A stretch of DNA of 64,000 bases, taken from assembly GCF_001693435.1 (NCBI RefSeq), contig NZ_CM004509.1, positions 1,922,001 through 1,986,000 of the forward strand, read 5' to 3'. The notes beneath the pieces are model-generated. The model did no database searches. It saw only the letters and a program-made list of their open reading frames with translations, and was not told the origin of the DNA. The DNA comes from Gilliamella sp. wkB7 (lineage in GTDB: Bacteria; Pseudomonadota; Gammaproteobacteria; Enterobacterales; Orbaceae). Below are positions 1 through 10,500 of this stretch, piece after piece (the first letter of the stretch is position 1; every line of letters begins with the position of its first letter). Made by a program: the position numbers and the translations under genes.

Positions 1-872
1 TCGGTGCGGCACAAGGATGTTATTATGGACCACAATATGCCTTATCTACAGAAGCAATCCCCAAAAAATGGATAACATTAGGTAGTGCAATTATTGGTAG
101 CGGTATGTCATTTGGTATCGCGATGGGATATTATCTTTCAAGTGTGATGATTTCGGTTTTCAATACTTCATGGAAAATACCGTTTGTGGTGGTTGCAATT
201 CCAATAGTAATTGTTACTCTTTTAATGATTTTTTGTATTAAGGAAAAAGGAAGCGCTTTAGTTGAAATACCAAGTTCTCAAAAAACTAATTTTTCTAAAC
301 TTTTTAAAAATCGTAATCTTGTTTTAATTTATATCACCATCTTTTGTTCTATTTATGGGTTCTTTGTTATTATTACTTGGTTGCCAAACTATCTTGAAGT
401 AGAAAAGGGCATGAACAAAATAGAAGCCTCACAAATTGCATCAATTGTGCCTTGGATCTCAATTATTGGGACAATATTATGTAGTTATATTTCTGATAAA
501 TTGGGTCGTCGCAAACCTGTAATATTATTTATGATGCCATTATCACTAATTGCAATTTTTTCAATAGTGTATTGTCATTCTTATATTGAACTTATTGCAG
601 TGCTTGTATTGTACGGTTTTATTGGTAAAATTAGTTTAAATCCCGTACTAATAGCTTTAGTTGCTGATAATGTTCCTAAAGTATCATTAAGTACTGCATT
701 TGGACTGTATAATTTTTTTGGCATGACAGCATCGATTTGTGCTCCTTATTTTACAGGTTTGATTGCCGATAAAACAGGAAGTTTAAATAGTGGTTTTTAC
801 TTAGCTGCAGTTATTACAATGGTTGGAATAACCGCGATGCTATTTGTCAGAGAAAGACAAACTGCTAACTAA
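1..872 (+). CDS. MFS transporter, 5' end outside the window
   Basis: This is the C-terminal part of a major facilitator superfamily permease. The reading frame is open from position 3, so the start lies upstream of the window. About eight hydrophobic segments are visible. A conserved cytoplasmic loop reads SDKLGRRKP (near 504-530), the MFS signature between helices of the second half, and the protein ends with a short charged tail (RERQTAN). The overall style resembles the anion:cation symporter (ACS) type of MFS carriers, but the substrate cannot be read from the sequence. No neighbour gives a clue, because the next gene, glnS, is an independent housekeeping gene with its own promoter. Confidence 0.85.
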   Translation, partial: GAAQGCYYGPQYALSTEAIPKKWITLGSAIIGSGMSFGIAMGYYLSSVMISVFNTSWKIPFVVVAIPIVIVTLLMIFCIKEKGSALVEIPSSQKTNFSKLFKNRNLVLIYITIFCSIYGFFVIITWLPNYLEVEKGMNKIEASQIASIVPWISIIGTILCSYISDKLGRRKPVILFMMPLSLIAIFSIVYCHSYIELIAVLVLYGFIGKISLNPVLIALVADNVPKVSLSTAFGLYNFFGMTASICAPYFTGLIADKTGSLNSGFYLAAVITMVGITAMLFVRERQTAN

Positions 873-997
873 ATCGTAATGATATTATCTATTTTTAATC
901 ATCGTTACTTGCAGGTTATCTTGTCAGAAATCACAGAGATGCATAAATTGTAATAAAACATATTGTTTTATCAATATAAAAAGTCTATTTTTTTCCA

Positions 998-1026
998 TTT
1001 CAGAAAAACAAAAAATTTGTTATATT
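998..1026 (+). promoter_or_regulatory. Candidate sigma-70 promoter of glnS
   Basis: A TTTCAG -35-like hexamer (998-1003) is followed by 17 bases and a TATATT -10-like hexamer (1021-1026). Transcription would start near 1033, 70 bases before glnS. The -10 is good and the -35 is weak, so this is a plausible but unproven promoter. Confidence 0.4.
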
Positions 1027-1055
1027 CTTTGGTCAAAATGATAAAAAGTGATCGA

Positions 1056-1073
1056 ACGAATTTTTAAATTCGT
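1056..1073 (+). promoter_or_regulatory. Perfect inverted repeat in the glnS leader
   Basis: ACGAATTT and AAATTCGT, separated by TT, form a perfect 8-bp inverted repeat just downstream of the predicted start of transcription and 30 bases before the glnS start codon. It could be a small hairpin in the leader or an operator. No protein is known to me that would bind it. Confidence 0.25.
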
Positions 1074-1102
1074 CGTTGAAATATATAATCAGAGGTTTTT
1101 TT

Positions 1103-2779
1103 ATGAGCGGTTCACTACCGGCTGAGACTGATAATCGTCCAACAAATTTTATTCGCCAAATTATTGATGCAGATCTTGCAGCAGGAAAATATAAAACAAC
1201 GCATACTCGTTTTCCACCGGAACCAAATGGTTATTTACATATAGGCCATGCTAAATCAATATGTTTAAACTTTGGTCTTGCTCAAGATTATCAAGGTAAA
1301 TGTAATTTACGTTTTGATGATACTAATCCAGCTAAAGAAGATATTGAATATGTTGAGTCAATTAAAGAAGATGTGCGCTGGTTAGGTTTTGAATGGGATG
1401 GTGAAATTTGTTATTCATCTGATTATTTCGACCGTTTATATGAGTATGCTATTGAGCTTATCGAAAAAGGTCTTGCTTATGTTGATGAATTATCAGCTGA
1501 TGAAATCCGCGAGTATCGAGGAACTCTAACCCAACCTGGTAAAAATAGTCCCTACCGTGACCGTAGTGTTGATGAAAATTTAGTGCTTTTTAAACAAATG
1601 AAAGAAGGTAAATTTGCAGAAGGGAAAGCTTGTTTACGCGCTAAAATTGATATGGCATCCCCATTCATAGTTATGCGAGATCCTGTTTTATATCGTATTA
1701 AATTTGCAGAACATCACCAAACAGGTAATAAGTGGTGTATCTATCCAATGTATGACTTTACCCATTGTATATCTGATGCGATTGAAAACATTACTCATTC
1801 TCTCTGTACACTTGAGTTCCAAGATAACCGTCGTTTATATGATTGGGTATTGGATAATATCACCATTGAAGCACGGCCGCATCAGTATGAGTTTTCTCGT
1901 TTAAATTTAGAATATGCAATAACCTCTAAACGTAAATTGACACTGTTAGTCACAGAAAAGATTGTTGATGGTTGGAATGATCCACGTATGCCCACTGTTT
2001 CAGGTCTACGTCGTCGTGGGTATACACCAGCTTCAATTCGTGAATTTTGTCGTCGCATTGGCGTAACAAAGCAAGAAAATACTGTTGAGATGAGCACGCT
2101 TGAATTTTGTATTCGTGAAGATCTTAATGAAAATGCGCCACGTGCTATGGCTGTGCTTGATCCTATTAAAGTGGTAATTGAAAACTTTTCAGAAACAATT
2201 GATGAAGTATTAAGCATGCCAAATCATCCTAATCGTCCAGAGTTAGGAAATCGTGAAGTAACTTTTACTCGTGAAATTTATATCGATCGAGCTGATTTTA
2301 GAGAAGAAGCTAACAAAAATTATAAACGTTTAGTTTTAGGAAAAGAAGTTCGTTTGCGTAATGCTTATGTGATTCGTGCGGATCGCGTTGAAAAAGATGC
2401 AGAAGGTAATATCCAAACTATTTATTGTACATACGATCCAGCTACGTTAAATAAAAATCCTGAAGATGGGCGTAAAGTTAAAGGGGTGATTCATTGGGTG
2501 TCAGCTAAATTTGCTAAGCCAGCTGAAATTCGTCTTTATGATCGTTTGTTTAATACGCCAAATCCTGGATCGGCTGATGACTTTTTATCAACCATTAATC
2601 CTAATTCTTTATTGATCAAAAAAGGTTTTGTTGAACCAAGTTTACAATATGCTGAGGTAGGTAAGTCTTTTCAATTTGAACGTGAAGGATATTTTTGTTT
2701 AGATAGCAAATATGCTTCAGATGATAATTTGGTATTTAATCGAACTGTGGGCTTGAGAGATAGCTGGAACGATGCTTAA
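1103..2779 (+). CDS. glnS: Glutaminyl-tRNA synthetase
   Basis: Class I aminoacyl-tRNA synthetase that charges tRNA-Gln with glutamine in the cytoplasm. The ATG at 1103 is chosen because AGAGG lies seven bases upstream and because it gives 558 residues, close to the 554 of E. coli; an upstream in-frame start at 1076 has no ribosome binding site. The HIGH motif is present ([15 protein letters not shown], about residues 33-47), followed by the catalytic core, and the C-terminal half carries the two anticodon-binding beta-barrels. The KMSKS loop reads ITSKRKL (about residues 273-279) where E. coli, from memory, has VMSKRKL, so a methionine is replaced by threonine. A hairpin follows the stop. Identity is not in doubt. 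Confidence 0.97.
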   Translation: MSGSLPAETDNRPTNFIRQIIDADLAAGKYKTTHTRFPPEPNGYLHIGHAKSICLNFGLAQDYQGKCNLRFDDTNPAKEDIEYVESIKEDVRWLGFEWDGEICYSSDYFDRLYEYAIELIEKGLAYVDELSADEIREYRGTLTQPGKNSPYRDRSVDENLVLFKQMKEGKFAEGKACLRAKIDMASPFIVMRDPVLYRIKFAEHHQTGNKWCIYPMYDFTHCISDAIENITHSLCTLEFQDNRRLYDWVLDNITIEARPHQYEFSRLNLEYAITSKRKLTLLVTEKIVDGWNDPRMPTVSGLRRRGYTPASIREFCRRIGVTKQENTVEMSTLEFCIREDLNENAPRAMAVLDPIKVVIENFSETIDEVLSMPNHPNRPELGNREVTFTREIYIDRADFREEANKNYKRLVLGKEVRLRNAYVIRADRVEKDAEGNIQTIYCTYDPATLNKNPEDGRKVKGVIHWVSAKFAKPAEIRLYDRLFNTPNPGSADDFLSTINPNSLLIKKGFVEPSLQYAEVGKSFQFEREGYFCLDSKYASDDNLVFNRTVGLRDSWNDA

Positions 2780-2796
2780 GCTATAATATGTATGAT

Positions 2797-2820
2797 ATTC
2801 GCCGATTTAGGTCGGCGAAT
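2797..2820. terminator. Hairpin between glnS and a convergent small ORF
   Basis: ATTCGCCGA (2797-2805) and TCGGCGAAT (2812-2820) form a 9-bp stem with a six-base loop, 18 bases after glnS. Only a loose T-rich tract follows, so it may act on both strands as a weak terminator. Confidence 0.6.
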
Positions 2821-2837
2821 TATCAATAATTTTATCT

Positions 2838-3068
2838 TTAATCTTCAAATTTAAATAATTTTGTTTGTTGATCTAAATAATTAAGCAAATCAGGCATTTT
2901 ATATTTACCTGACATTAATTTTATATTTTCCGCAGCCTCTTCTAATGATATACCTAACGCGGTGATATATAAAGGATACTTACTTTGCCCTCGAGCTACT
3001 TCACTAACGAGTATCGTCTTATTTAAAGAATTATATAAATGGTCATCTAACCATATCCATACAATCAA
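2838..3068 (-). CDS. Small hypothetical protein, possibly a fragment
   Basis: An open frame of 76 codons whose only upstream start is TTG at 3066-3068, immediately after a stop codon; no ATG occurs before codon 51 and no clear ribosome binding site is visible. The protein is soluble-looking, acidic at its end (ends KLFKFED), and has a W-rich start (IVWIWLDDHLY) followed by a helix ISLEEAAENIKLM. I do not recognise the family. The missing ATG and the decayed gene next to it suggest that this may be the C-terminal remnant of a longer gene. It converges on glnS. Confidence 0.35.
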   Translation of the reverse strand: MIVWIWLDDHLYNSLNKTILVSEVARGQSKYPLYITALGISLEEAAENIKLMSGKYKMPDLLNYLDQQTKLFKFED

Positions 3069-3120
3069 TTAATAACAATAGTGGTAATTTTTCTTAAATC
3101 GATTATATTTAAAAGTCATT

Positions 3121-3479
3121 TTATGCAAGGTGACAAGATTGATATGTAGCAACATTATTTTGATAGTTAATAATAATTCTTTTAATGTTAGTTTTATTAT
3201 CAGTCCGATGATTGAATAAATGACCTAAAGATTTTGTTTGGTTATTTTTATTTTGGGTATTTAGATTGTTATCAACTATTGGTTCAGATGATGTTTGAGT
3301 GTAACTTTCTTCTTCAATATTAGCTTTATTCGACAAATAGTGCTGCTGTGTAAAAGATACTTTTGTAATTCTGTTAGTTGAGTCTGTAATACTCAAATTT
3401 GTTCTTTCAAATTAGAAATATTAACAAATACTCCAATAAACAGAGCGATAATAATGAGGAATAAAAAAATAAATTCCAC
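3121..3479 (-). pseudogene. Decayed membrane-anchored coiled-coil protein gene
   Basis: Read on the minus strand, an AAGGA sequence lies about eight bases before a GTG at 3477-3479, which opens a short protein: a hydrophobic helix (FIFLFLIIIALFIGVFV) followed by a heptad-like stretch (ISNLKEQI). A TGA at 3393-3395 interrupts it, yet the same frame continues the heptads after the stop (VLQTQLTELQK). The polar Asn/Gln-rich continuation then sits in another frame (TQQHYLSNKANIEEES and onward to 3121), so a frameshift is also needed. This start (membrane helix, coiled coil, polar linker) is the layout of DUF2339-type membrane proteins, but nothing of their long transmembrane body follows. I read it as a truncated pseudogene; the family name is a guess. 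Confidence 0.4.
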
Positions 3480-4176
3480 TTTAAATTTTCCTTATAATTC
3501 ATAAAAACGATAATTACTGTTTATAGTTTTTATTAGTAATATGTATTTTATTTTATAGTAAATTAATATATTTTCATTAATTTACTTATATTTAGTTAAT
3601 TTTGATATCATTTTTTTAAATTTGTAGTACTTTAGATATCAGTTTCTATCATGGTGCTATCTATTTAGCTGGTCGAGTAATATTATCTGTAATGTTTGAT
3701 TACAATTTTCACTTTTTTCAAAATTAGCCTCTTTTTCTCGATTATCTAAAGATTTTCATTTAAATTAAGCTGTTTTTCTCTTTAATAGAAGTTTTTTTAT
3801 TGAGTAAATTGGGTAAAATTTCCTGATAGCAAAACAGGTGTATTTCGTTGTCATAAATTAGTTGGGGCTAACTTCGTCTATTAGAAATTTATTTAACATA
3901 TAAATAGAATCTTGTTGATTAGCACTGCGACTACTTTGAGTTTAGTTCTGTGTATAAAGTAGAATGTAGGGTTAATGTTTATTTATAAAAATAATTAAAA
4001 CATGATGTTGTGAATTTCTCTATTATCTTATATTCAGTGTTTATCAAAAATTTATGTAATTCAATATTTTTTAATCAACTCAATATAAACTGTTTTTAAG
4101 ATAGCCATAATGTGCAGTTTCTTTTATACTATTGTTCTATTTTTTACCTGTTTTGGTTTCAAAAAGAGTAATTAGT
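3480..4176. other. AT-rich non-coding gap upstream of purL
   Basis: About 700 bases of very AT-rich sequence with stops in all frames. I found no convincing gene, tRNA, hairpin terminator or PurR-type operator in it. It probably contains the purL promoter near its right end and may hold remains of the decayed gene on its left. Confidence 0.6.
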
Positions 4177-7100
4177 ATGAAAATTTTAGCTGGTTCTTCT
4201 GCTTTATCCGCATTTCGTATTAGTAAAATCCTATCTGTTTGTCATGAAAAATCCATTCCTGTTATTAGCCTTGAAGCACAATTTGTCCATTTTATTGATT
4301 CAATTAATGAGTTCACAGTTGAGCAACAATTAACACTTGATAAGTTATTACAATATGGTCCCAAATCTGTTCACATAGATAAAGATTGTAATACCAAAAA
4401 ACAACTTTTTTTAGTCACCCCTCGTGCCGGTACGATTTCCCCATGGTCATCAAAAGCAACTGATATTGCTCACAATTGTGGGTTAACTCAAATTCATCGT
4501 ATTGAGCGGGGTATTGCTTATTATGTTGTAACAAGTTCGCCTTTGACGCAGTCTCAGCAAGATAAATTTGCCGAGTTGATTCATGATCGTATGATGGAAA
4601 CCGTATTAACCAGTTTTGATCAAGCTGTACAATTATTTAAAGCCGATAAACCAGCACCAGCAACTGTTGTGGATTTATTAGGTCAAGGGCGTCAAGCATT
4701 AGAAGAGGCTAATATCAAGTTAGGTTTAGCGTTAGCATCTGATGAAATTGAGTATTTAGTTGAAAATTTTCAAAAATTAAATCGTAATCCGACAGATATT
4801 GAGCTGTATATGTTTGCTCAAGCAAACTCAGAGCATTGTCGACATAAAATTTTTAATGCAGATTGGATTATTGATGGTGTTAAGCAACCTAAATCTTTGT
4901 TTAAAATGATCAAAAACACTTTTGAAAATACACCTGATTATGTGTCATCTGCCTATAAAGATAATGCTGCGGTTATGGATGGTTCTAAAGTAGGCAGATT
5001 TTTTGCAGATTATGGTAATCGTATTTACGGTTATCATCAGGAATATGCTGATATTTTAATGAAAGTTGAGACGCATAATCACCCAACAGCAATATCACCT
5101 TGGCCGGGCGCAGCAACGGGTAGTGGTGGGGAGATTCGTGACGAAGGTGCAACAGGAAAAGGCGCCAAACCAAAAGCTGGATTAGTTGGTTTTTCTGTTT
5201 CAAATTTACGAATTCCGAATTTTGAACAACCATGGGAACAAGATTTTGGTAAACCCGACAGAATTGTAAGTGCTTTTGACATTATGATGGATGGTCCTTT
5301 AGGTGGTGCCGCATTTAATAATGAGTTTGGACGTCCCGCGTTATTAGGCTATTTTCGTACTTATGAGGAAAAAGTAAATAGCTTTAATGGTGAAGAAGTT
5401 AGAGGTTATCATAAACCTATTATGCTAGCTGGTGGTTTGGGAAATATTCGTCGTGAACATATCCAAAAAGGGGAATTCCCTATCGGCTCAAAATTAATTG
5501 TTCTTGGTGGACCTGCCATGAATATCGGTTTAGGAGGAGGGGCGGCCTCTTCAATGACATCAGGGCAATCTCATGCTGATCTTGATTTTGCATCAGTTCA
5601 ACGTGATAACGCTGAAATGGAACGTCGTTGCCAAGAAGTAATCGATCGTTGCTGGCAACTTGGTGATGAAAACCCTATTTTGTTTATCCATGATGTTGGT
5701 GCTGGTGGCCTATCTAATGCTATGCCGGAACTAGTTAGTGATGGTGGCTGTGGTGGTCAGTTTGAACTGCGCAAAATATTAAGTGATGAGCCAGGCATGT
5801 CACCGTTAGAAATTTGGTGTAATGAATCACAAGAGCGCTATGTATTGGCAATACATCCAGAAAGTCTTGAATTGTTTGATGAACTTTGCCAACGTGAGCG
5901 TGCTCCTTATGCAGTAATTGGTGAAGCAACAGTTAATAAATCAGTGGTTTTACATGATGAATATTTTAATAATAATCCGATAGATTTACCGTTAGATGTT
6001 TTATTAGGTAAACCCCCAAAAATGCTACGTGAAGTTAAATCTCAACAAGCTCATGGTGATAACTTTTCAACAGATGATATTAATTTATATGATGCTGTTA
6101 AACGCGTTTTACATTTGCCAACTATTGCTGAAAAGACTTTTTTAATTACCATTGGTGACCGATCAGTAACAGGAATGGTCGCACGCGATCAAATGGTTGG
6201 ACCTTGGCAAGTGCCTGTAGCTGATTGTGCGGTGACTACAGCTAGCTTAGACAGTTATTATGGCGAAGCTATGTCTATTGGTGAACGTGCTCCTGTTGCT
6301 CTGCTTAATTTTGCTGCATCAGCAAGATTGGCTGTTGGTGAAGCAATTACCAATATCGCAGCGACTAACATTGGCGATATCAAACGGATTAAGCTTTCGG
6401 CTAACTGGATGGCTGCTGCGGGTCATCCAGGTGAAGATGCCGGTTTGTATCAAGCAGTTAAAGCTATTGGTGAAGAGCTATGTCCTGCTTTAGGGTTGGC
6501 AATTCCTGTTGGTAAGGATTCAATGTCAATGAAAACAACATGGCAACAAGATGGTGAACAAAAAACAGTTATTTCACCGTTATCTTTAGTGATTTCTGCA
6601 TTTGCTCGAGTTGAAGATGTTCGTAAAACTGTCACACCACAATTATGTACAGATGAAGATAATTTATTATTGCTTATTGATTTATCTAAAGGTCATCAAG
6701 CATTAGGAGCAACAGCATTAGCTCAAGTTTATCGTCATTTAGGGCAAATAACAGCTGATGTTCATGATGCTAATGAATTAGCGGCTTTTTATCAAGCTAT
6801 TCAAACATTAATCGCTGAAAATATGCTGATTGCTTATCATGATCGTTCGGATGGTGGTTTATTGGTTACCTTAGCGGAAATGGCATTTGCCGGGCATTGT
6901 GGTATTGATGTTGATATTCATACGCTAGGTAGTGATGTGATTGCTTCACTATTTAATGAGGAACTGGGTGCCGTTATTCAAATTCATAGTAGGGATTTAG
7001 ATAAGGTTATAGCATGCTTTAAGCGCTTTGGGCTTTCTCATGCGATTCATACGTTAGGTAAAGCTGAAGCAGGGCAGCAATTCATTATACGTAATAATGC

Positions 7101-8079
7101 TGCTGTAGTTTATAGTGAATCTCGTTTAATGTTAAGAACGTGGTGGGCTGAAACCACATGGCAAATGCAGCGTTTACGCGACAATCCAGTGTGTGCCGAT
7201 CAAGAACATCAGGCTAAACAAAATGAGGACGATCCGGGCTTGAATGTGCGACTTACGTTTGATCCAACGCAAGACATTGCCGCACCTTATATTGCAAAAG
7301 GAGTGAAACCGAAAGTTGCAATATTACGTGAACAAGGTGTTAACTCTCATGTTGAAATGGCGGCTGCATTTGATCGAGCTGGTTTTGAATCAATTGATGT
7401 CCATATGACTGATTTATTATCAGGTCAGGTGACATTGGATCAATTTAATACTCTTGTTGCTTGTGGTGGTTTCTCATATGGTGATGTTTTAGGAGCAGGA
7501 GAAGGCTGGGCTAAATCAATTTTATTTAATGAACAAGTTAGACATGAATTTGAACAATTCTTTCATCGCAATGATACTTTATCACTCGGTGTCTGTAATG
7601 GTTGTCAGATGATGTCGAATTTGAAAGAGCTAATTCCTGGTGCTGATTTGTGGCCTCGTTTTGTGCGTAATTTATCAGAACGATTTGAAGGACGTTTTAG
7701 TTTAGTTCAAATTCAATCTAGTCCTTCATTACTGTTTACTGATATGGCGGGTTCACATATGCCAATTGCGGTATCACATGGAGAAGGGCGAGTTGAAGTT
7801 CGTGATGATGTTCATTTATCTAATTTAGAAGCATCAGGATTAATTACTGTTCGTTACATTAACCATTTCGGCGATGTAACGCAGCAGTATCCTGCTAATC
7901 CAAATGGCTCACCAAATGGTATTACGGCGGTAACTTCAAATGATGGTCGTGCAACTATTATGATGCCTCACCCAGAACGAGTATTTAGAACCGTAACTAA
8001 TTCATGGCATCCTGATAATTGGGGAGAAGATAGTCCATGGATGCGAATATTTCGTAATGCACGTAAACAGTTAGGGTAA
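4177..8079 (+). CDS. purL: Phosphoribosylformylglycinamidine synthase (large, fused form)
   Basis: Fourth step of de novo purine synthesis: converts FGAR, glutamine and ATP to FGAM. The 1300-residue protein is the long single-chain form typical of gammaproteobacteria (E. coli about 1295). In order: an N-terminal PurS-like domain, a linker, two tandem AIRS-type ATP-binding halves with the motif [19 protein letters not shown] (about residues 295-320), and a C-terminal class I glutamine amidotransferase domain with the nucleophile in LGVCNGCQM and the triad His/Glu in [10 protein letters not shown]. The ATG at 4177 is chosen over 4132 because [15 protein letters not shown] matches the E. coli start and AAGAG lies eight bases upstream. 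It stands alone, with a strong terminator after it. No PurR box was recognised. Confidence 0.98.
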   Translation: MKILAGSSALSAFRISKILSVCHEKSIPVISLEAQFVHFIDSINEFTVEQQLTLDKLLQYGPKSVHIDKDCNTKKQLFLVTPRAGTISPWSSKATDIAHNCGLTQIHRIERGIAYYVVTSSPLTQSQQDKFAELIHDRMMETVLTSFDQAVQLFKADKPAPATVVDLLGQGRQALEEANIKLGLALASDEIEYLVENFQKLNRNPTDIELYMFAQANSEHCRHKIFNADWIIDGVKQPKSLFKMIKNTFENTPDYVSSAYKDNAAVMDGSKVGRFFADYGNRIYGYHQEYADILMKVETHNHPTAISPWPGAATGSGGEIRDEGATGKGAKPKAGLVGFSVSNLRIPNFEQPWEQDFGKPDRIVSAFDIMMDGPLGGAAFNNEFGRPALLGYFRTYEEKVNSFNGEEVRGYHKPIMLAGGLGNIRREHIQKGEFPIGSKLIVLGGPAMNIGLGGGAASSMTSGQSHADLDFASVQRDNAEMERRCQEVIDRCWQLGDENPILFIHDVGAGGLSNAMPELVSDGGCGGQFELRKILSDEPGMSPLEIWCNESQERYVLAIHPESLELFDELCQRERAPYAVIGEATVNKSVVLHDEYFNNNPIDLPLDVLLGKPPKMLREVKSQQAHGDNFSTDDINLYDAVKRVLHLPTIAEKTFLITIGDRSVTGMVARDQMVGPWQVPVADCAVTTASLDSYYGEAMSIGERAPVALLNFAASARLAVGEAITNIAATNIGDIKRIKLSANWMAAAGHPGEDAGLYQAVKAIGEELCPALGLAIPVGKDSMSMKTTWQQDGEQKTVISPLSLVISAFARVEDVRKTVTPQLCTDEDNLLLLIDLSKGHQALGATALAQVYRHLGQITADVHDANELAAFYQAIQTLIAENMLIAYHDRSDGGLLVTLAEMAFAGHCGIDVDIHTLGSDVIASLFNEELGAVIQIHSRDLDKVIACFKRFGLSHAIHTLGKAEAGQQFIIRNNAAVVYSESRLMLRTWWAETTWQMQRLRDNPVCADQEHQAKQNEDDPGLNVRLTFDPTQDIAAPYIAKGVKPKVAILREQGVNSHVEMAAAFDRAGFESIDVHMTDLLSGQVTLDQFNTLVACGGFSYGDVLGAGEGWAKSILFNEQVRHEFEQFFHRNDTLSLGVCNGCQMMSNLKELIPGADLWPRFVRNLSERFEGRFSLVQIQSSPSLLFTDMAGSHMPIAVSHGEGRVEVRDDVHLSNLEASGLITVRYINHFGDVTQQYPANPNGSPNGITAVTSNDGRATIMMPHPERVFRTVTNSWHPDNWGEDSPWMRIFRNARKQLG

Positions 8080-8094
8080 TGTAATATAAAAAAA

Positions 8095-8120
8095 CGCCGA
8101 CATTTGTCGGCGGTTTTTTT
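8095..8120. terminator. Rho-independent terminator, purL / aroF
   Basis: CGCCGAC and GTCGGCG form a 7-bp GC-rich stem with an ATTT loop, followed by seven T on the plus strand and preceded by six A, so it can stop purL and also aroF from the other strand. Confidence 0.9.
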
Positions 8121-8140
8121 GTTAAGTGAAAATGGTTACA

Positions 8141-9226
8141 TTAAACACTAGCATCTTGTGTTTGTCTTGCTACAAGTGGTTGTGATAACGTACTTGCCAT
8201 TTTTCGAAGTAATGTTTCTGTTTCATTCCAGTTGATACAAGCATCGGTCACGGATACTCCATATTTAAAGTTTTCTTTTGGTTGCTCAGAAGATTGATTA
8301 CCTTCAACCAAATTACTTTCAATCATCACTCCAATAATTGAGTTATTGCCATGTTTGATTTGCTCAATAATTGAATCGGCAACAATTGGTTGGTTACGAT
8401 AATCCTTATTAGAATTGGCATGACTACAGTCGATCATTAAATTTGGTAACAACCCTGCTTTTTTCATCTGTATTTCACATAGTGCGACATTTTCAGCATC
8501 ATAATTTGGAGCTTTACCCCCACGTAAGATCACATGTCCATGCGAATTACCGACAGTTTGTAAAACCGTCACTTGTCCTTGTTGGTTGATACCTACAAAG
8601 CGGTGAGGCATAGAAGCTGACTTCATGGCATTAATTGCGACATCTAAATTGCCATCGGTACCATTTTTAAAACCAACTGGCATGGATAAACCTGATGCCA
8701 TTTCACGATGGGTTTGTGATTCTGTGGTTCTTGCACCTATGGCAGACCAGCTAATTAAATCGGCAATGTATTGTGGTGTGTTTGGATCCAATGCTTCGGT
8801 AGCGATAGGTAAACCAATTTTAGTGATATCAAGTAATAATTTACGGGCTTTTTTGAGTCCATGCTCAATATCAAATGAACTATCCATATGTGGATCATTT
8901 ATCATACCTTTCCAACCAACAGTTGTTCTAGGTTTTTCAAAGTAAACACGCATAACAATAAATAAATCATTACTGACTTCGTCAGATAATTTTTTTAGTT
9001 TATGTGCATATTCAATGGCTGCTTGAGGATCATGGATAGAACATGGGCCACAGACAATAAGTAATCGCGGATCTTTTCTTTCTAAAATATCAACTACAGT
9101 TTTGCGTGATGAGGCAATTTGGTTTTCTAATTCTGGAGAAAGTGGATAAAGTTGTTTTATTTCATCAGGGGTGATTAACATATGCTCATCTCTAATTCGA
9201 ACATTATTCAAAGTATCTTTTAACAT
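8141..9226 (-). CDS. aroF: 3-deoxy-7-phosphoheptulonate (DAHP) synthase, AroF type
   Basis: First step of the shikimate pathway: condenses phosphoenolpyruvate with erythrose 4-phosphate. The 361-residue protein shows the family hallmarks CGPCSIHDP, VMRVYFEKPRTTVGWKG and GARTTESQTHRE. The start at 9226 is preceded by AAGGAAAG and its MLKDTLNNVRIRDEH matches the N-terminus of the tyrosine-sensitive isozyme AroF of E. coli (MQKDALNNVHITDEQ) rather than AroG or AroH, so tyrosine feedback is likely. Two TyrR-type boxes lie directly upstream and a third further off. It converges on purL. The longer reading from 9292 lacks a ribosome binding site. Confidence 0.95.
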   Translation of the reverse strand: MLKDTLNNVRIRDEHMLITPDEIKQLYPLSPELENQIASSRKTVVDILERKDPRLLIVCGPCSIHDPQAAIEYAHKLKKLSDEVSNDLFIVMRVYFEKPRTTVGWKGMINDPHMDSSFDIEHGLKKARKLLLDITKIGLPIATEALDPNTPQYIADLISWSAIGARTTESQTHREMASGLSMPVGFKNGTDGNLDVAINAMKSASMPHRFVGINQQGQVTVLQTVGNSHGHVILRGGKAPNYDAENVALCEIQMKKAGLLPNLMIDCSHANSNKDYRNQPIVADSIIEQIKHGNNSIIGVMIESNLVEGNQSSEQPKENFKYGVSVTDACINWNETETLLRKMASTLSQPLVARQTQDASV

Positions 9227-9263
9227 TTTGCTTTCCTTATGAAAATCTTTTAAACATTTTATA

Positions 9264-9281
9264 TGTAAAATATTAATTACA
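9264..9281 (-). promoter_or_regulatory. TyrR-type box 1 of aroF
   Basis: TGTAAA-N6-ATTACA on the plus strand, 11 of 12 positions of the E. coli TyrR consensus TGTAAA-N6-TTTACA. It lies 38 bases before the aroF start codon. Its centre is exactly 31 bp, about three helical turns, from that of the next box. Confidence 0.7.
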
Positions 9282-9294
9282 TAAACGCCCACTA

Positions 9295-9312
9295 TGTAAA
9301 CACAGAATTACA
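9295..9312 (-). promoter_or_regulatory. TyrR-type box 2 of aroF
   Basis: TGTAAA-N6-ATTACA, with the same single deviation from consensus as the neighbouring box. The same-face spacing of the two fits cooperative TyrR binding and repression by tyrosine, as known for aroF of E. coli. Confidence 0.7.
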
Positions 9313-9427
9313 TAATAGTAAATAGAATTTTTAATTTTTATATCATTATGATGTTTTTATAATGTTTTATACTCTATATAATGGCGTTTTTTATAAATTA
9401 ATGAATTTATAAGTTATCCGTTAGTGG

Positions 9428-9445
9428 TGTAATAAAAAATTTACA
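9428..9445. promoter_or_regulatory. TyrR-type box 3 between aroF and apbE-like gene
   Basis: TGTAAT-N6-TTTACA, again 11 of 12 matches and the mirror of the other two boxes. It is 133 bp centre-to-centre from box 2 and 108 bases before the divergent ApbE gene, so it may act on aroF at a distance or on the ApbE gene. Confidence 0.55.
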
Positions 9446-9552
9446 AATAATCTGCTTTTTAATTTATCATGGATAATGGACATTAGTAGCGACTGGTTTT
9501 TGTTAACAAATAATTGTAATGTGTAAAATTGTTAATTTAGGAACAATAAACA

Positions 9553-10476
9553 ATGCATCAACAAAGACGATATATTCATATAATGGGGACTATAATTGAA
9601 ATATGGTTGTTGGACGATAATGCAGAAGTGTTATTAAATGAAGCTGAAAGGCGGTTGATAGATTATGAGCGTCGTTTTAGTGCCAATAATCCTAAATCAG
9701 AATTAATGAAGATAAATCATAATGCTGGTGTTAAATTCGTGTCAGTGTCAGCAGACCTTTTTGCATTAATTAGGATTGGTAAAATCCAAAGTACTATTGA
9801 TAATAGTTTTTTAAATATTGCAATAGGGCCTTTAATTCAAACTTGGCGAGTTGGTTTTTATGATGCTAGATATCCTTCTGATATAGAAATACAACAAAAA
9901 TTAAAGCTTATTAATCCTAATAACATTGTTTTAGATGAATCTAATAATTCAGTCTTTCTTGCTCAACCGGGAATGGCTATTGATTTAGGTGCATTAGCTA
10001 AAGGTTTTTTTGCTGATAAAATTATTGAGTTTTTTAAACAACAAAATGCCAAAGCAGCATTTATTAATTTAGGCGGAAATGTTCTAACTTTTGGTGATTG
10101 TCCTTTTCATGATGATGGATACTGGCGAGTTGGTATTCAGAATCCTTTTCAACCGAGAGGAAATGTTATCACTGCGCTAAAAATTAAAAATCAGTCAGTG
10201 GTAACATCAGGTATCTATGAACGAACATTTAATTATAATGGCAAAACCTATCATCATATTTTTAATAGCCAAACCGGGTACCCCGTAGAAACAGATCTAG
10301 CCAGTATCAGTATTGTGTCAAAAAAATCGCTAGACGGTGAAATTTTGACTACTCAGCTTTATGGTGCAAGTGCTCGGTATGCTATATCAGCTATAAATAA
10401 AATACCTAACATTGAAGGAATGATTGTTACAGTTAATCATAAGTTTGCTTGCTCAGATGGTTTGCTTACTCAATAA
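9553..10476 (+). CDS. apbE: ApbE-family FAD:protein FMN transferase, cytoplasmic
   Basis: Transfers FMN from FAD onto a Ser or Thr of a target flavoprotein. The 307-residue protein has the family motifs AIDLGALAKGFFADK (about residues 143-157), INLGGNVLTFG (about 175-185), TSGIYERTF and YHHIFNSQTGYPV (around 220-250). The metal-site region reads DGEILTTQLY instead of the ADALATALF form, a variant seen in some ApbE relatives. It has no signal peptide or lipobox, unlike the periplasmic E. coli ApbE, so it should act inside the cell. The obvious partner is the flavoprotein at 12314-14779, which has a covalent FMN-attachment motif. It stands alone between a TyrR-type box and the convergent LysR gene. 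Confidence 0.88.
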   Translation: MHQQRRYIHIMGTIIEIWLLDDNAEVLLNEAERRLIDYERRFSANNPKSELMKINHNAGVKFVSVSADLFALIRIGKIQSTIDNSFLNIAIGPLIQTWRVGFYDARYPSDIEIQQKLKLINPNNIVLDESNNSVFLAQPGMAIDLGALAKGFFADKIIEFFKQQNAKAAFINLGGNVLTFGDCPFHDDGYWRVGIQNPFQPRGNVITALKIKNQSVVTSGIYERTFNYNGKTYHHIFNSQTGYPVETDLASISIVSKKSLDGEILTTQLYGASARYAISAINKIPNIEGMIVTVNHKFACSDGLLTQ

Positions 10477-10500
10477 AGTATTTTACAAATTAAATTGGTA

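Noticed and set aside
3121..3396. Open frame of 91 codons read as an independent gene
   Set aside because: Its only start is a TTG without ribosome binding site; it is better explained as the displaced frame of a decayed gene that starts at 3479.
4000..4176. PurR operator ahead of purL
   Set aside because: No sequence near ACGCAAACGTTTGCGT is present in the 700 bases upstream.
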